The notes beneath the pieces were generated by a model that saw only the letters and a program-made list of their open reading frames with translations, was not told where the DNA came from and made no database searches. Made by a program: the position numbers and the translations under genes. This document shows positions 1-5,589 of a stretch of 8,563 nucleotides of DNA, in pieces. The first letter of the stretch is position 1; each line of letters opens with the position of its first letter. Source of the stretch: Chitinivibrionales bacterium. GTDB taxonomy: Bacteria; Fibrobacterota; Chitinivibrionia; Chitinivibrionales; WJMI01. Location of the stretch: positions 1 to 8,563 of the forward strand of contig WJJU01000308.1 of the NCBI GenBank assembly GCA_014729595.1. Reading direction: 5' to 3'.

Positions 1-1
1 A

Positions 2-262
2 GACAAGGGACTGGAACGTTTCACAACCGTCATGAGCATCAGTCCCCACAAACGTATAGAAATGCTTAACGCAGCCGGCAAAAGCGCTGCCGAGGAATAT
101 GGCGTACACTATGAACCGTATAACTTCAAAAAAGATGACGGTTTTATCAAGAGCATTCAGCTTAGCCGGGAGTTGGGATTGTACCGCCAGAATTACTGCG
201 GATGCCGCTTAAGCAGGGCGGAGCGTGACGCCCGCCCCAAAAATAACACTGAAGGAGTGTAG
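2..262 (+). CDS. queH: Epoxyqueuosine reductase QueH, C-terminal part (5' end outside window)
   Basis: This is the last 86 residues of a QueH (DUF208) protein, which reduces epoxyqueuosine to queuosine in tRNA in the cytoplasm and is the non-orthologous alternative to the cobalamin enzyme QueG. The frame is open from base 2, so the ATG at 32 is internal: the residues before it (RFTTVMSISPHKR) belong to the family's TTT-hydrophobic-SPHK segment. Further family hallmarks are FKKDDGF, SIQLSRELGLYRQNYCGC and the CxC pair, which with upstream cysteines (not visible here) is expected to bind the metal/iron-sulfur centre. The last 20 residues or so are a hydrophilic tail beyond the usual end. The gene converges on the PAS protein, and a small hairpin follows the stop codon. 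Family assignment rests on motif recognition and is firm; the N-terminal half cannot be judged. Confidence 0.93.
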   Translation, partial: DKGLERFTTVMSISPHKRIEMLNAAGKSAAEEYGVHYEPYNFKKDDGFIKSIQLSRELGLYRQNYCGCRLSRAERDARPKNNTEGV

Positions 263-298
263 GGGGACGTCCGACGGCCGAGTCGGAACCGTTTGTTC
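246..298. terminator. Possible bidirectional terminator between convergent genes
   Basis: Two short inverted repeats lie at the junction. TCCGAC (270-275) pairs with GTCGGA (282-287) across a 6-nt loop and is followed on the + strand by a T-rich stretch (TTTGTT), which suits termination of queH. ACACT (246-250) pairs with AGTGT (256-260) and, read on the minus strand, is followed by TTATTTTT, which suits termination of the PAS gene. Both stems are short (6 and 5 bp), so the call is tentative. Confidence 0.35.
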
Positions 299-302
299 TC
301 AT

Positions 303-1001
303 TCAGGATGCGCCCGTCTCGGGAGATTCCTCTTGATTGCCCTTTTTGCCTTCGTGAGTCATGCTTCTCCAGATCTCCGGATAAAGCCTGCGAATGCAGT
401 CGGGACACATGGTATGGCTGAAGTCCACGTTTCGGCGTTCACTGAAGTAGGTTTCAACATTGCGCCAATATCCCTTGTCGTCGCGGATTCGTTTACATTG
501 TGCACATATTGGCAGAAGCTCGCGCAGCGCGACCACTTCGTCGAGCGCCTTGCGCAATTGTTCGATTAATTCGAGCCTTTCATGCTCCACACGCTTGGCT
601 TCGGTGATATCTTGCGATACGATCGTAGCGCCGCCGGGAAAAGGAGCGATTGTTACCGAAAGTACCTTTTCTTTGTAGGACAGCTCCGGGTAGGTTTGCA
701 CATGCCCCGACTGAATACATTTCATCAGCTCGGCATACATATCAATCAAGTGCCCCGCGGCGTAATCGCGATACATCACTTCGCCGACTCGCGGCAGGCG
801 GTCTCCCGATGCGAGCTTGGCGGCGTTGCATTCGATTATTTTGCCTTCGCGGTCCACCACGACGGCGGTAAAGGGGAAATGCTGAAAAATGGCATAGTGG
901 AACGCTTCGTCCTTTTCGAGGGGACGATCTGCCATCGTGTTCTCTTTGCCGGTACGTTTTTCCGTCGGCTTCAGGTCGTCCTCGCTGTCACCACAACTCA
1001 T
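303..1001 (-). CDS. PAS-domain protein with C-terminal four-cysteine (CxxC...CxxC) module
   Basis: A 232-residue soluble protein. Residues about 36-135 form a PAS fold (PFTAVVVDREGKIIECNA, ending in the typical junction SQDITEAKR), followed by a short coiled coil at about 138-163. The C-terminal module begins LPICAQCKRIRDDKGYW and ends FSHTMCPDCIRRLYPE. Cys166/169 and Cys199/202 are well placed for one zinc ion. The same module is common at the C-terminus of PAS kinases and response regulators, but here there is no kinase, cyclase or receiver domain, so the protein is an orphan sensor or adaptor whose partner is unknown. The start at 1001 is preferred because GAGG lies 6 nt upstream; ATG at 935 (MADRPLEK) is an alternative with a weaker AAAGAGA, and the frame stays open to 1112. 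The ligand (redox, small molecule or light) cannot be read from the sequence. Confidence 0.85.
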   Translation of the reverse strand: MSCGDSEDDLKPTEKRTGKENTMADRPLEKDEAFHYAIFQHFPFTAVVVDREGKIIECNAAKLASGDRLPRVGEVMYRDYAAGHLIDMYAELMKCIQSGHVQTYPELSYKEKVLSVTIAPFPGGATIVSQDITEAKRVEHERLELIEQLRKALDEVVALRELLPICAQCKRIRDDKGYWRNVETYFSERRNVDFSHTMCPDCIRRLYPEIWRSMTHEGKKGNQEESPETGAS

Positions 1002-1135
1002 TAGCTGCCTCGTCTTGGGATGTACTGATACGACTATCCCGCACCCCGCTAGTGAACAACTCCTTAACTTTTCGTCTACTAAGTATAGTATCTGCACACG
1101 ACGTGCGTTCACCGCTCAGTCTTACGCGGTACATT

Positions 1136-1164
1136 TTTTCACACTACCCTTACCATGATATTAT
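1136..1164 (+). promoter_or_regulatory. Candidate sigma-70 promoter upstream of tRNA-Pro
   Basis: TTTTCA (1136-1141) is followed after 17 nt by TATTAT (1159-1164). The -10 is preceded by TG one base upstream (an extended -10 arrangement). The predicted start lies about 80 nt before the mature tRNA. The -35 matches only 4 of 6 consensus bases, so this is a candidate only. Confidence 0.3.
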
Positions 1165-1248
1165 TTTTACCTTTCGTTCGCGGGGACTTCATGGCACCAA
1201 CAGCCGACCCAAAGCTTTAGTTACAAGCACGCGAAAGAAGATACGGAT

Positions 1249-1325
1249 CGGGGCGTGGCGCAGTCTGGTAGCGTACCTGAATGGGGTTCAGGCGGTCGCC
1301 CGTTCAAATCGGGCCGCCCCGACCA
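1249..1325 (+). tRNA. tRNA-Pro (anticodon GGG), CCA encoded
   Basis: A 77-nt complete cloverleaf. The acceptor stem is CGGGGCG (1249-1255) paired with CGCCCCG (1315-1321). The D arm GCGCAGTCTGGTAGCGT closely follows other bacterial tRNA-Pro genes. The anticodon stem CCTGA/TCAGG encloses the loop ATGGGGT, with U33, anticodon GGG at 1283-1285 and G37. The T arm is GCCCG-TTCAAAT-CGGGC. The discriminator is A1322 and the terminal CCA is encoded at 1323-1325. It decodes CCC and CCU proline codons. G37 is the usual m1G site of TrmD. It stands alone, with a terminator-like hairpin directly after it and decayed accessory sequence beyond. This suits a tRNA used as an integration site, although no second copy of its 3' end is seen in the window. 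Confidence 0.97.
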
Positions 1326-1331
1326 TTAATA

Positions 1332-1388
1332 AACCCCTCGAAATTGGCCAAAAAGCTTAGAAACGGCAATTTCGGGGGGTTATTCTTT
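1332..1388 (+). terminator. Rho-independent terminator after tRNA-Pro
   Basis: A 15-bp stem: AACCCCTCGAAATTG (1332-1346) pairs with CAATTTCGGGGGGTT (1367-1381), all Watson-Crick except one T-G wobble, with a 20-nt loop. It is followed by ATTCTTTA, a short T-rich tail. It begins 7 nt after the tRNA's CCA, as expected for a monocistronic tRNA transcript. The tail is short, but the stem is the strongest hairpin seen in the window. Confidence 0.75.
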
Positions 1389-1454
1389 ACCTTAGCAATA
1401 TTTGCCCCCCCCTACAATCTCCACTTTTGCGATGCATCCGGATTCTCCGACATT

Positions 1455-1798
1455 ATGAGCGCCCTTGCCGCATTCAAAGAAAAAGTCATCCGCGGATTGC
1501 CGGACCGATGCCCCCCTACATCGTGGACTCGCAACTCCGTTAGGACGTCAAAGACTACCGCCGCTCCACCTTAGAGATCACCCCACCGGGCATGGTGCAT
1601 CCGCTCAAGAATCTTTGGGTGAACGAGGGGCGGCTTTTCAAGAGGCCTTCCCTATCGCTCGGCCTCCCATTCGATTAGTGAGACTGCTTTCCCGACGTTG
1701 CCCAAAGCTTCGAGCCCTATGCCCATCAGGACCAAGCCTTATCGCTTAGCCATGAAATACGGCTTAAGGGTTATAAACAGGGGTATATGTTTTGTTGA
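1455..1798 (+). pseudogene. Decayed gene remnant, perhaps the N-terminus of a large DEAD/DEAH-type helicase
   Basis: The frame from ATG 1455 reads MSALAAFKEKVIRGLPDR and then fails at a C6 tract (1511-1516). Adding one C continues it into the frame PPYIVDSQLR, which runs on with interruptions at TAG 1541, TAG-TGA 1676-1681 and TGA 1796. Between the stops lie protein-like stretches with mostly G/C third positions (DVKDYRRSTLEITPPGMVHP; NLWVNEGRLFKRPSLSLGLPF cut by the double stop; SFEPYAHQDQAL). The last piece resembles the Y-x-HQ-x-x-AL motif just before the P-loop of large DEAD/DEAH helicases of DNA-processing and defence systems. No P-loop follows. No ribosome binding site is seen before 1455. 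That this is a remnant is moderately supported; the helicase identity is only a guess from memory of the family. Confidence 0.45.
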
Positions 1799-2266
1799 AA
1801 TTCATAGGTACTGTGGCCGAACACCTTCCTTAGCAAAACAGTGACAATCAGCGAATTTAGGTTTGAAGAATTGTGCCGGGCCTCTCTCGTTTGTTAGCTT
1901 ATTCCTTGGGACTACGGCATCGGGGAGGTAACCATGGATTAATGCGAATGAGCGCTTCGAGCTTTTAGTAAAATTGAAATCTCCCCCCCAGAAACACCCA
2001 CTTCGCACTGCGCATTTACTATTCTTAGTTTGGTAGCATTTCTCTTGATACCTTGATGCCCATGAATCCTGATCCGGTGGGGAAACCGTATGTGAAAAGC
2101 AGCCGTGACTCAGTTCACCGATTGTGGGGTGGATTGTCGCGTCTCTCTCGGTCAAAAAGGGCAGGGATATCCACGATGCCCAAGCGCGCTATGGCGCCTA
2201 TGATAGTTTCGCCGTGCCTAAAGTGATGCTCCGTAGCACAAAAGAAACCATGAGGTGACCTCTACA
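1799..2266. other. Gene-poor stretch with no convincing gene
   Basis: No frame shows a recognisable protein. A minus-strand frame of 117 codons (1802-2155) has an unnatural composition and no ribosome site. On the plus strand, short coding-like fragments occur near the right end: one ends KVMLRSTKETMR before TGA at 2254, and another, about 56 codons, starts MPMNPDPVGKPYVK near 2056. They lie in different frames and may be debris of the same decayed island. A run of seven Cs lies at 1983-1989. No tRNA, clear terminator or repeat array is visible. Confidence 0.5.
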
Positions 2267-2303
2267 ATGACCATCATCTTCCCCGTCAAACAGGGAGGCC
2301 ATA

Positions 2304-3389
2304 ATGCCCGCGCAATCCTTCATCTCGGTAACAAAACCCATTTCCGCTTGGAACAGACCGCTTAACGCCGATTTTCGAAAGCTTTTCACCGCTCTGGGCA
2401 AAGCGGCGGCTCATGCGAGCACGGGTGGTTGGCAGGACTTGTGCGCCGATACCGTCGAGGCGCTCTCGGCGATCGGGATTGAGCAAGACCCCGGGCAGTG
2501 CGCGTGGCTTCTTATCCGACGCGCTCTTGCCCAGGCCATGGTTGAGTTGGTTGCGGAGACGATGGACACTTTAGTGATACCACGCGACACGGAAGCGATC
2601 ACCAAAGAGCTGGATCTACAACTCGAAGAGGTGGATCTCACCATAGGCAAATCATTCTTCGATGATCCCAAGAGCCTCCCGCTTCCGGCCAACCTCGCCC
2701 GCCCGTTCGCTCAATGGCTCCACGCCTGTGGTCATGAGCCGGCGGCGGCGGCATCCGTCGCGCAACGTTTGCCATCCTATTTTGTGTTCGCCCTTTCGCA
2801 GGAATGGCGAAAGAATCCAAAGACCTACGATCCACTCAAAGATTATTTCGAGACCCCGTTTGGCCGCGCCACCAACCAAGAGCAGGACCTCCTTACCTAC
2901 TATGCACGGCTTCAAAAGGACATAGACCGCCCGCTCTTTGGGGAGTCATTCAGCCTTCGACAGGTCTATGTACCCCTTAGAGCCCACTACGAACGGACGA
3001 GCGGCGCGGATCTCTGCGGTGCCGATCTGAGTGGTGCAAACCTCAGTGGTGCAAACCTCCGTGATGCAAACCTTTGCGGGGCCGGCCTTCGCAGAGCCGA
3101 TCTGAGTGGCGCCGATTTGAGCGGTGCCGATCTGAGTGGAGCGAATCTACGCTGGGCAAGTCTTCGACGGGCAAACCGAAGCGGGATCAGGCTCAAGGAT
3201 TCCAATCACCGCGGAACTAACGCCCCCGAATTCTTGGCTATGGAGCCGATCACGCCGCCGCCGACAACCGCGACGATTTTTCAGAGCCACTCCGCCGTTT
3301 CTTCGACAACAAACCGGCTTGTGCGGCAAGGGCCGTTCTCTCCGTATCGCCCCCCCACACAAACGCCCACTCTCGCACGCCGGCATTGA
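2304..3389 (+). CDS. Truncated NACHT/STAND-type NLR-like protein: N-terminal helical region plus pentapeptide repeats
   Basis: 361 codons, starting at ATG 2304 with GGGAGG 5 nt upstream. Residues 1-230 are a helical, soluble region ending PLFGESFSLRQ-VYVPLRAHYE (216-230). In bacterial NACHT-type ATPases related to antiphage NLR proteins, as I recall the family, a very similar phrase sits just before the nucleotide-binding domain. Here residues 235-299 are instead 13 pentapeptide repeats (A-D/N-L-x-x). After residue about 305 the frame turns into a low-quality Pro/Thr/Arg tail. The native sequence appears to continue in another frame (next entry). No P-loop, Walker B or sensor repeats follow, so the switch ATPase is missing and the protein is unlikely to work as an NLR. 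Its neighbour upstream is another remnant, and it converges on the L,D-transpeptidase. NACHT linkage is inference; the repeats are certain. Confidence 0.7.
   Translation: MPAQSFISVTKPISAWNRPLNADFRKLFTALGKAAAHASTGGWQDLCADTVEALSAIGIEQDPGQCAWLLIRRALAQAMVELVAETMDTLVIPRDTEAITKELDLQLEEVDLTIGKSFFDDPKSLPLPANLARPFAQWLHACGHEPAAAASVAQRLPSYFVFALSQEWRKNPKTYDPLKDYFETPFGRATNQEQDLLTYYARLQKDIDRPLFGESFSLRQVYVPLRAHYERTSGADLCGADLSGANLSGANLRDANLCGAGLRRADLSGADLSGADLSGANLRWASLRRANRSGIRLKDSNHRGTNAPEFLAMEPITPPPTTATIFQSHSAVSSTTNRLVRQGPFSPYRPPTQTPTLARRH
3006..3200 (+). repeat. 13 tandem pentapeptide repeats (15-nt units)
   Basis: Thirteen consecutive five-residue units with A(D/N)LxG-like consensus: ADLCG, ADLSG, ANLSG, ANLRD, ANLCG, AGLRR, ADLSG three times, ANLRW, ASLRR, ANRSG, IRLKD. 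The central Leu and the Ala/Ile at i-2 are those of the right-handed quadrilateral beta-helix. The last three units are degenerate. At DNA level the units are near-identical (gccgatctgagtggt-like), so the tract can expand or contract by recombination. The low complexity also creates an open minus-strand frame here, which is an artefact. Confidence 0.95.
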
Positions 3390-3413
3390 GCTTTGATGCA
3401 CGGCAAGGAGCAT
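3221..3413 (+). pseudogene. Out-of-frame continuation of the NACHT-like gene
   Basis: One frame over from the preceding gene there is an open, coding-like stretch containing DDFSEPLRRFFDNKPACAAR and AVLSV. Its spacing and character fit the region just before a P-loop in NACHT proteins. Third positions are mostly G/C. The frame is blocked on its left by TAA 3218-3220. Inserting one C in the five-C run at 3223-3227 joins it smoothly to the upstream frame. The frame stays open to TGA 3566, but past about 3420 it only mirrors the opposite-strand transpeptidase gene, so the native sequence probably ends at a deletion breakpoint near 3413-3421. No glycine-rich P-loop is reached. Confidence 0.5.
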
Positions 3414-3420
3414 TGATCCG

Positions 3421-3960
3421 TTATGGTTGGATTGTTATGGGAGTGCCATCCGGCACGGCGGCCCATATTTCTTCGATCTCTTGGTTGGTTACCGCAATGC
3501 ACCCAAGAGTCCAATCGCGGCGCAGATGCTTGCGGCCGATCCATCCATACCCGTTTTTGAGTCCGTGAATCATGATATCGCCACCCGGACTGACTCCGAG
3601 AGAATCGGCGCGCGCCCGGTCCCGCGTGTTGGGATACGATACGCGCAAAGACAAATGAAATTTGCTGTGGGGATTTCGTCCACTGATTCGGTAGGTACCC
3701 TCGGGCGTTCTTCCATCGCCCCGGTGCACTTTGGGGCCAAGAGGGTTCCTACCCAACGCTATGGGATAAGACTTAACAAGCGTGTCCCCGGACATGAGAT
3801 ACAGAAGCCTCTCTGACTTTTTGACCAAAATCCGGTCGGCAACACGGATACGAGCCTCACGGGCATGGTTGGTCCCGGTCCCCAGACCGAGTATCAAGAG
3901 CATACCGAATATACCCCGTATCCCGTCAGTCATTCCAACACCTTTCCGCTTGTGCGACAT
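3421..3960 (-). CDS. L,D-transpeptidase (YkuD domain, YafK-type), exported
   Basis: 179 residues. The N-terminus is a signal peptide: basic MSHKRKG, a hydrophobic stretch IFGMLLILGLGTG (residues 17-29), and a probable cleavage near NHA-RE. The YkuD catalytic domain spans about 41-178. Family residues visible are GDGRTPEGTY (81-90), IMIHGLKNG with His132, and DWTLGCIAVTN with nucleophile Cys154; the DWTxGCIAVTN form is typical of the YafK-like branch. The enzyme acts in the periplasm on peptidoglycan peptides, forming or cleaving 3-3 cross-links or protein attachments; E. coli YafK (DpaA) releases Braun lipoprotein, but this protein's substrate is unknown. The start at 3960 has AAGGAGG 3 nt upstream; ATG 3933 with AAAGGTG is a reasonable alternative, and ATG 4002 is unlikely. 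It is transcribed alone and converges on the broken NACHT-like gene. Confidence 0.93.
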   Translation of the reverse strand: MSHKRKGVGMTDGIRGIFGMLLILGLGTGTNHAREARIRVADRILVKKSERLLYLMSGDTLVKSYPIALGRNPLGPKVHRGDGRTPEGTYRISGRNPHSKFHLSLRVSYPNTRDRARADSLGVSPGGDIMIHGLKNGYGWIGRKHLRRDWTLGCIAVTNQEIEEIWAAVPDGTPITIQP

Positions 3961-4172
3961 ACGCCTCCTTAACTCTTGTTGGACATTCTCGCCATGAAAC
4001 AATGCCTAATACCACAATACCGGCGAAATGATTGCTCGAAAAGGCACAACCCCAATGTGTAGGGACCTCAATTAAGATGCCTTATGGTCCGCCCAACGGC
4101 CATAGTATTCCATGGGCCCACGGATTTGCCTTGCAAGACAAGAAATTTCGGACTACGAAAGAGAGATGCCGG

Positions 4173-4275
4173 TTTAGGCGCATAAGGCGTGCAACCGCGT
4201 AAACTGAGAGGTCGAACGATTTAAAGCCCATTCGAATCATGCGCCTTGCCGTAAAAAATATAAAATCGTGCGCCT
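4173..4275. repeat. Left AGGCGCA cluster upstream of the ybaK-like gene
   Basis: Three copies of the heptamer AGGCGCA: + strand at 4176-4182 (inside TTTAGGCGCATA, 4173-4184) and minus strand at 4240-4246 (ATGCGCCT, 4239-4246) and 4269-4275 (TCGTGCGCCT, 4266-4275). The first two form an 8-bp perfect inverted repeat, AGGCGCAT/ATGCGCCT. The 12-mer recurs at 5171 and the 10-mer AGGCGCACGA at 5066, on the other side of the ybaK-like gene. Function is unknown; see the right cluster. Confidence 0.6.
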
Positions 4276-4391
4276 CCGTCCGCGTATCGCCAATTGCTGA
4301 TCATCACCGATCCTTTCGGCATATCCTTTTGATCGACGTGAATGATACTTTTTGGCGGATTCTCCTCAAACGGTGAAAGCCGGCATATCAT
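4221..4391 (-). CDS. Small hypothetical protein (doubtful)
   Basis: A 56-codon frame beginning MICRLSPFEENPPK and ending YIFYGKAHDSNGL. AGAAGG lies 3 nt before the ATG, close for a ribosome site. The second half (VMISNWRYADGGARFYIFYG) has natural amino-acid composition and mixed codon use, so it may be a small protein or the surviving end of a lost gene. The frame stays open upstream to 4583, but that part is antisense to the start of the ybaK-like gene and looks artificial. Two of the AGGCGCA repeats lie within it, which argues against strong coding constraint. I do not recognise the sequence. The remaining 3961-4220 stretch shows nothing beyond the repeat at 4173. Confidence 0.25.
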   Translation of the reverse strand: MICRLSPFEENPPKSIIHVDQKDMPKGSVMISNWRYADGGARFYIFYGKAHDSNGL

Positions 4392-4533
4392 TTGCCTTCT
4401 AAAGCGAAGAGAGAGCCGAAGCGGAAATGATAGTACCGCACGGCGGGTTGAGGACAGCAACCATAGCAATGAACCGTGAAGCCATAGACCGCCGAAGAGG
4501 GTCAGTGCTTCGGTCCACGGAAGGAGAGACATC

Positions 4534-5034
4534 ATGGTTCGCAGACTTAAGGAATATTTTGACGGAAACGATGTAAAATACACTACGTTCCCCCATCATG
4601 AAGCCTTTACCGCGCAAGAGATAGCCGCGGCGGCGGATATGCCCGGTGGGATGTTAGCAAAGACGGTCATGGTCAAACTGGACGGCAAGCCGGCGATGGC
4701 GGTGCTTCCCGCAAGCCATGTTATCGATTTTGATCGACTCAGAGAGGTCGCTGACGTTAATGAAGCGGAATTGGCTCCGGAAGAAGAATATACCGACGTG
4801 TTTCCGGATTGTGAACGTGGCGCCATGCCGCCTTTCGGCAATCTATATGGACTTGACGTCTATCTGGCCAGGAGCTTGACGGAAGGCCCCGAAATGGCCT
4901 TTAATGCCGGATCGTTGAAGGAATTGGTAAAAATCTCCACGGCGAACTATTTGCGTTTGGTCGAGCCGCGGACAGCAAGCTATACATTCAAGGAGCATGG
5001 TGAGAGGCGAAGAGAACGTCCCGTGCGTGCGTAA
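4534..5034 (+). CDS. YbaK/ProX-type aminoacyl-tRNA deacylase
   Basis: 166 residues, a single YbaK/EbsC-like domain across about 5-150. These proteins hydrolyse mischarged tRNAs in trans, such as Ala- or Cys-tRNA(Pro), protecting translation fidelity in the cytoplasm. Supporting motifs are the N-terminal FPHHEAFTAQEIA, the conserved lysine in LAKTVMVK (Lys43), AVLPASHVIDFDRLRE (57-72), CERGAMPPFGNLYGL (93-107) with the family's G-x-x-P-F element, and FNAGSLKELVKIS. The basic tail RRRERPVRA is not part of the domain. ATG 4534 has AAGGAG 7 nt upstream. A CCGAAG/CTTCGG hairpin (4492-4513) lies just before that site. The exact amino-acid/tRNA specificity cannot be decided from the sequence; subfamily members vary. 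It is not in an operon with its neighbours, and both flanks carry AGGCGCA repeats. Confidence 0.9.
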   Translation: MVRRLKEYFDGNDVKYTTFPHHEAFTAQEIAAAADMPGGMLAKTVMVKLDGKPAMAVLPASHVIDFDRLREVADVNEAELAPEEEYTDVFPDCERGAMPPFGNLYGLDVYLARSLTEGPEMAFNAGSLKELVKISTANYLRLVEPRTASYTFKEHGERRRERPVRA

Positions 5035-5589
5035 AAGAATTCGCCAATCCGGCATTGATCACCTTAGGCGCACGAATGCAGGACCATACGGCCTGTGATC
5101 GCCGAAGGACGTTCCGAGCTTCGCAGTGGAGACCGGGCGCCTGATTCTCGTTTCGGCGGGATGCTTTATTTTTAGGCGCATATCGGCTAAAAGTGTACCA
5201 TTCGGCCGGGATGCGCCTGTACAGAATACTACCGAGCCCCCCTCATCCTCGTCACTCTCGCCAAAGCGCACTACCTCTCACTCGAACCTTCCCCCTGTTC
5301 GCTATGGACCGGGAGGGATGTTTCCATGTGACTGGCCGCAGGTTGCCGCGAATGCGCGGCTTTACTATGCCGCGAATCGCCGAGGCACAGCCGCGGTATC
5401 GGTTTCAGAGCCAATCACCCGCCCGAAACAATGGCGAGTATTTTCCAAATATGAAGATTTTCATATACTTTCGTGGCCAAGGGTGCCAATTTTATGTATA
5501 TTGTCGGAGGGGGGGGCCGGGCGGTAAGGGCAAAATCCCGCCGGACCGTCACAAGGTAGCTGTCACGAAGCAAACGAACGGAGGATGCT
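5035..5589. other. Gene-free stretch with hairpins and a G8 tract
   Basis: No supported gene. GATCAC (5057-5062) pairs with GTGATC (5095-5100) in a long-looped hairpin shortly after the deacylase stop. The right AGGCGCA cluster occupies 5066-5218. GCCGCG-AATG-CGCGGC forms a tight hairpin near 5345-5360. A plus-strand frame around 5285-5430 (including WPQVAANARLYYAANRRGTA) looks coding-like but has no start signal and no family I recognise, so it may be a relic. A run of eight Gs is at 5509-5516. A weak -10-like TATATT sits just before it, but no convincing -35 is present for the next gene. Confidence 0.5.
5066..5218. repeat. Right AGGCGCA cluster with extended stem-loop
   Basis: AGGCGCA occurs at 5066-5072 (+, within AGGCGCACGA), 5174-5180 (+, within TTTAGGCGCATA 5171-5182) and 5212-5218 (minus, within ATGCGCCT 5211-5218). 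The last two pair: AGGCGCAT (5174-5181) with ATGCGCCT (5211-5218), a 2x2 internal loop, then CGGC (5184-5187) with GCCG (5205-5208). The result is a 12-bp interrupted stem with a 17-nt loop. The element mirrors the left cluster, where the same 12-mer is followed by ATGCGCCT 55 nt later. CATTCG precedes ATGCGCCT by a few bases in both. A dispersed palindromic repeat or a pair of operators is possible. Confidence 0.6.

Noticed and set aside
1082..1110. TATACT-type -10 for the PAS gene on the minus strand
   Set aside because: No acceptable -35 at 16-18 nt spacing.
1298..1325. Search for a second copy of the tRNA-Pro 3' end (att site)
   Set aside because: No matching direct repeat was found elsewhere in the window by eye.
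1465..1749. Plus-strand frame of 94 codons in the pseudogene region
   Set aside because: Arg/Pro/Leu-rich shadow; the alternative frame with interrupted stops has far more protein-like content and third-position bias.
1802..2155. 117-codon minus-strand frame
   Set aside because: Unnatural composition, no ribosome site, no recognisable motif; codon positions show no bias.
3006..3200. CRISPR-like regular repeat spacing
   Set aside because: Units are 15 nt, contiguous, without spacers, and encode pentapeptide repeats.
2987..3205. Open minus-strand frame over the pentapeptide repeats (Arg/Pro/Leu-rich)
   Set aside because: It is the antisense of the 15-nt tandem repeats; periodic composition keeps it open. 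No start signal or family.
5509..5516. G8 tract as a phase-variation switch for the coiled-coil gene
   Set aside because: It lies about 75 nt before the start codon and outside any convincing promoter spacer; length change would have no clear effect.
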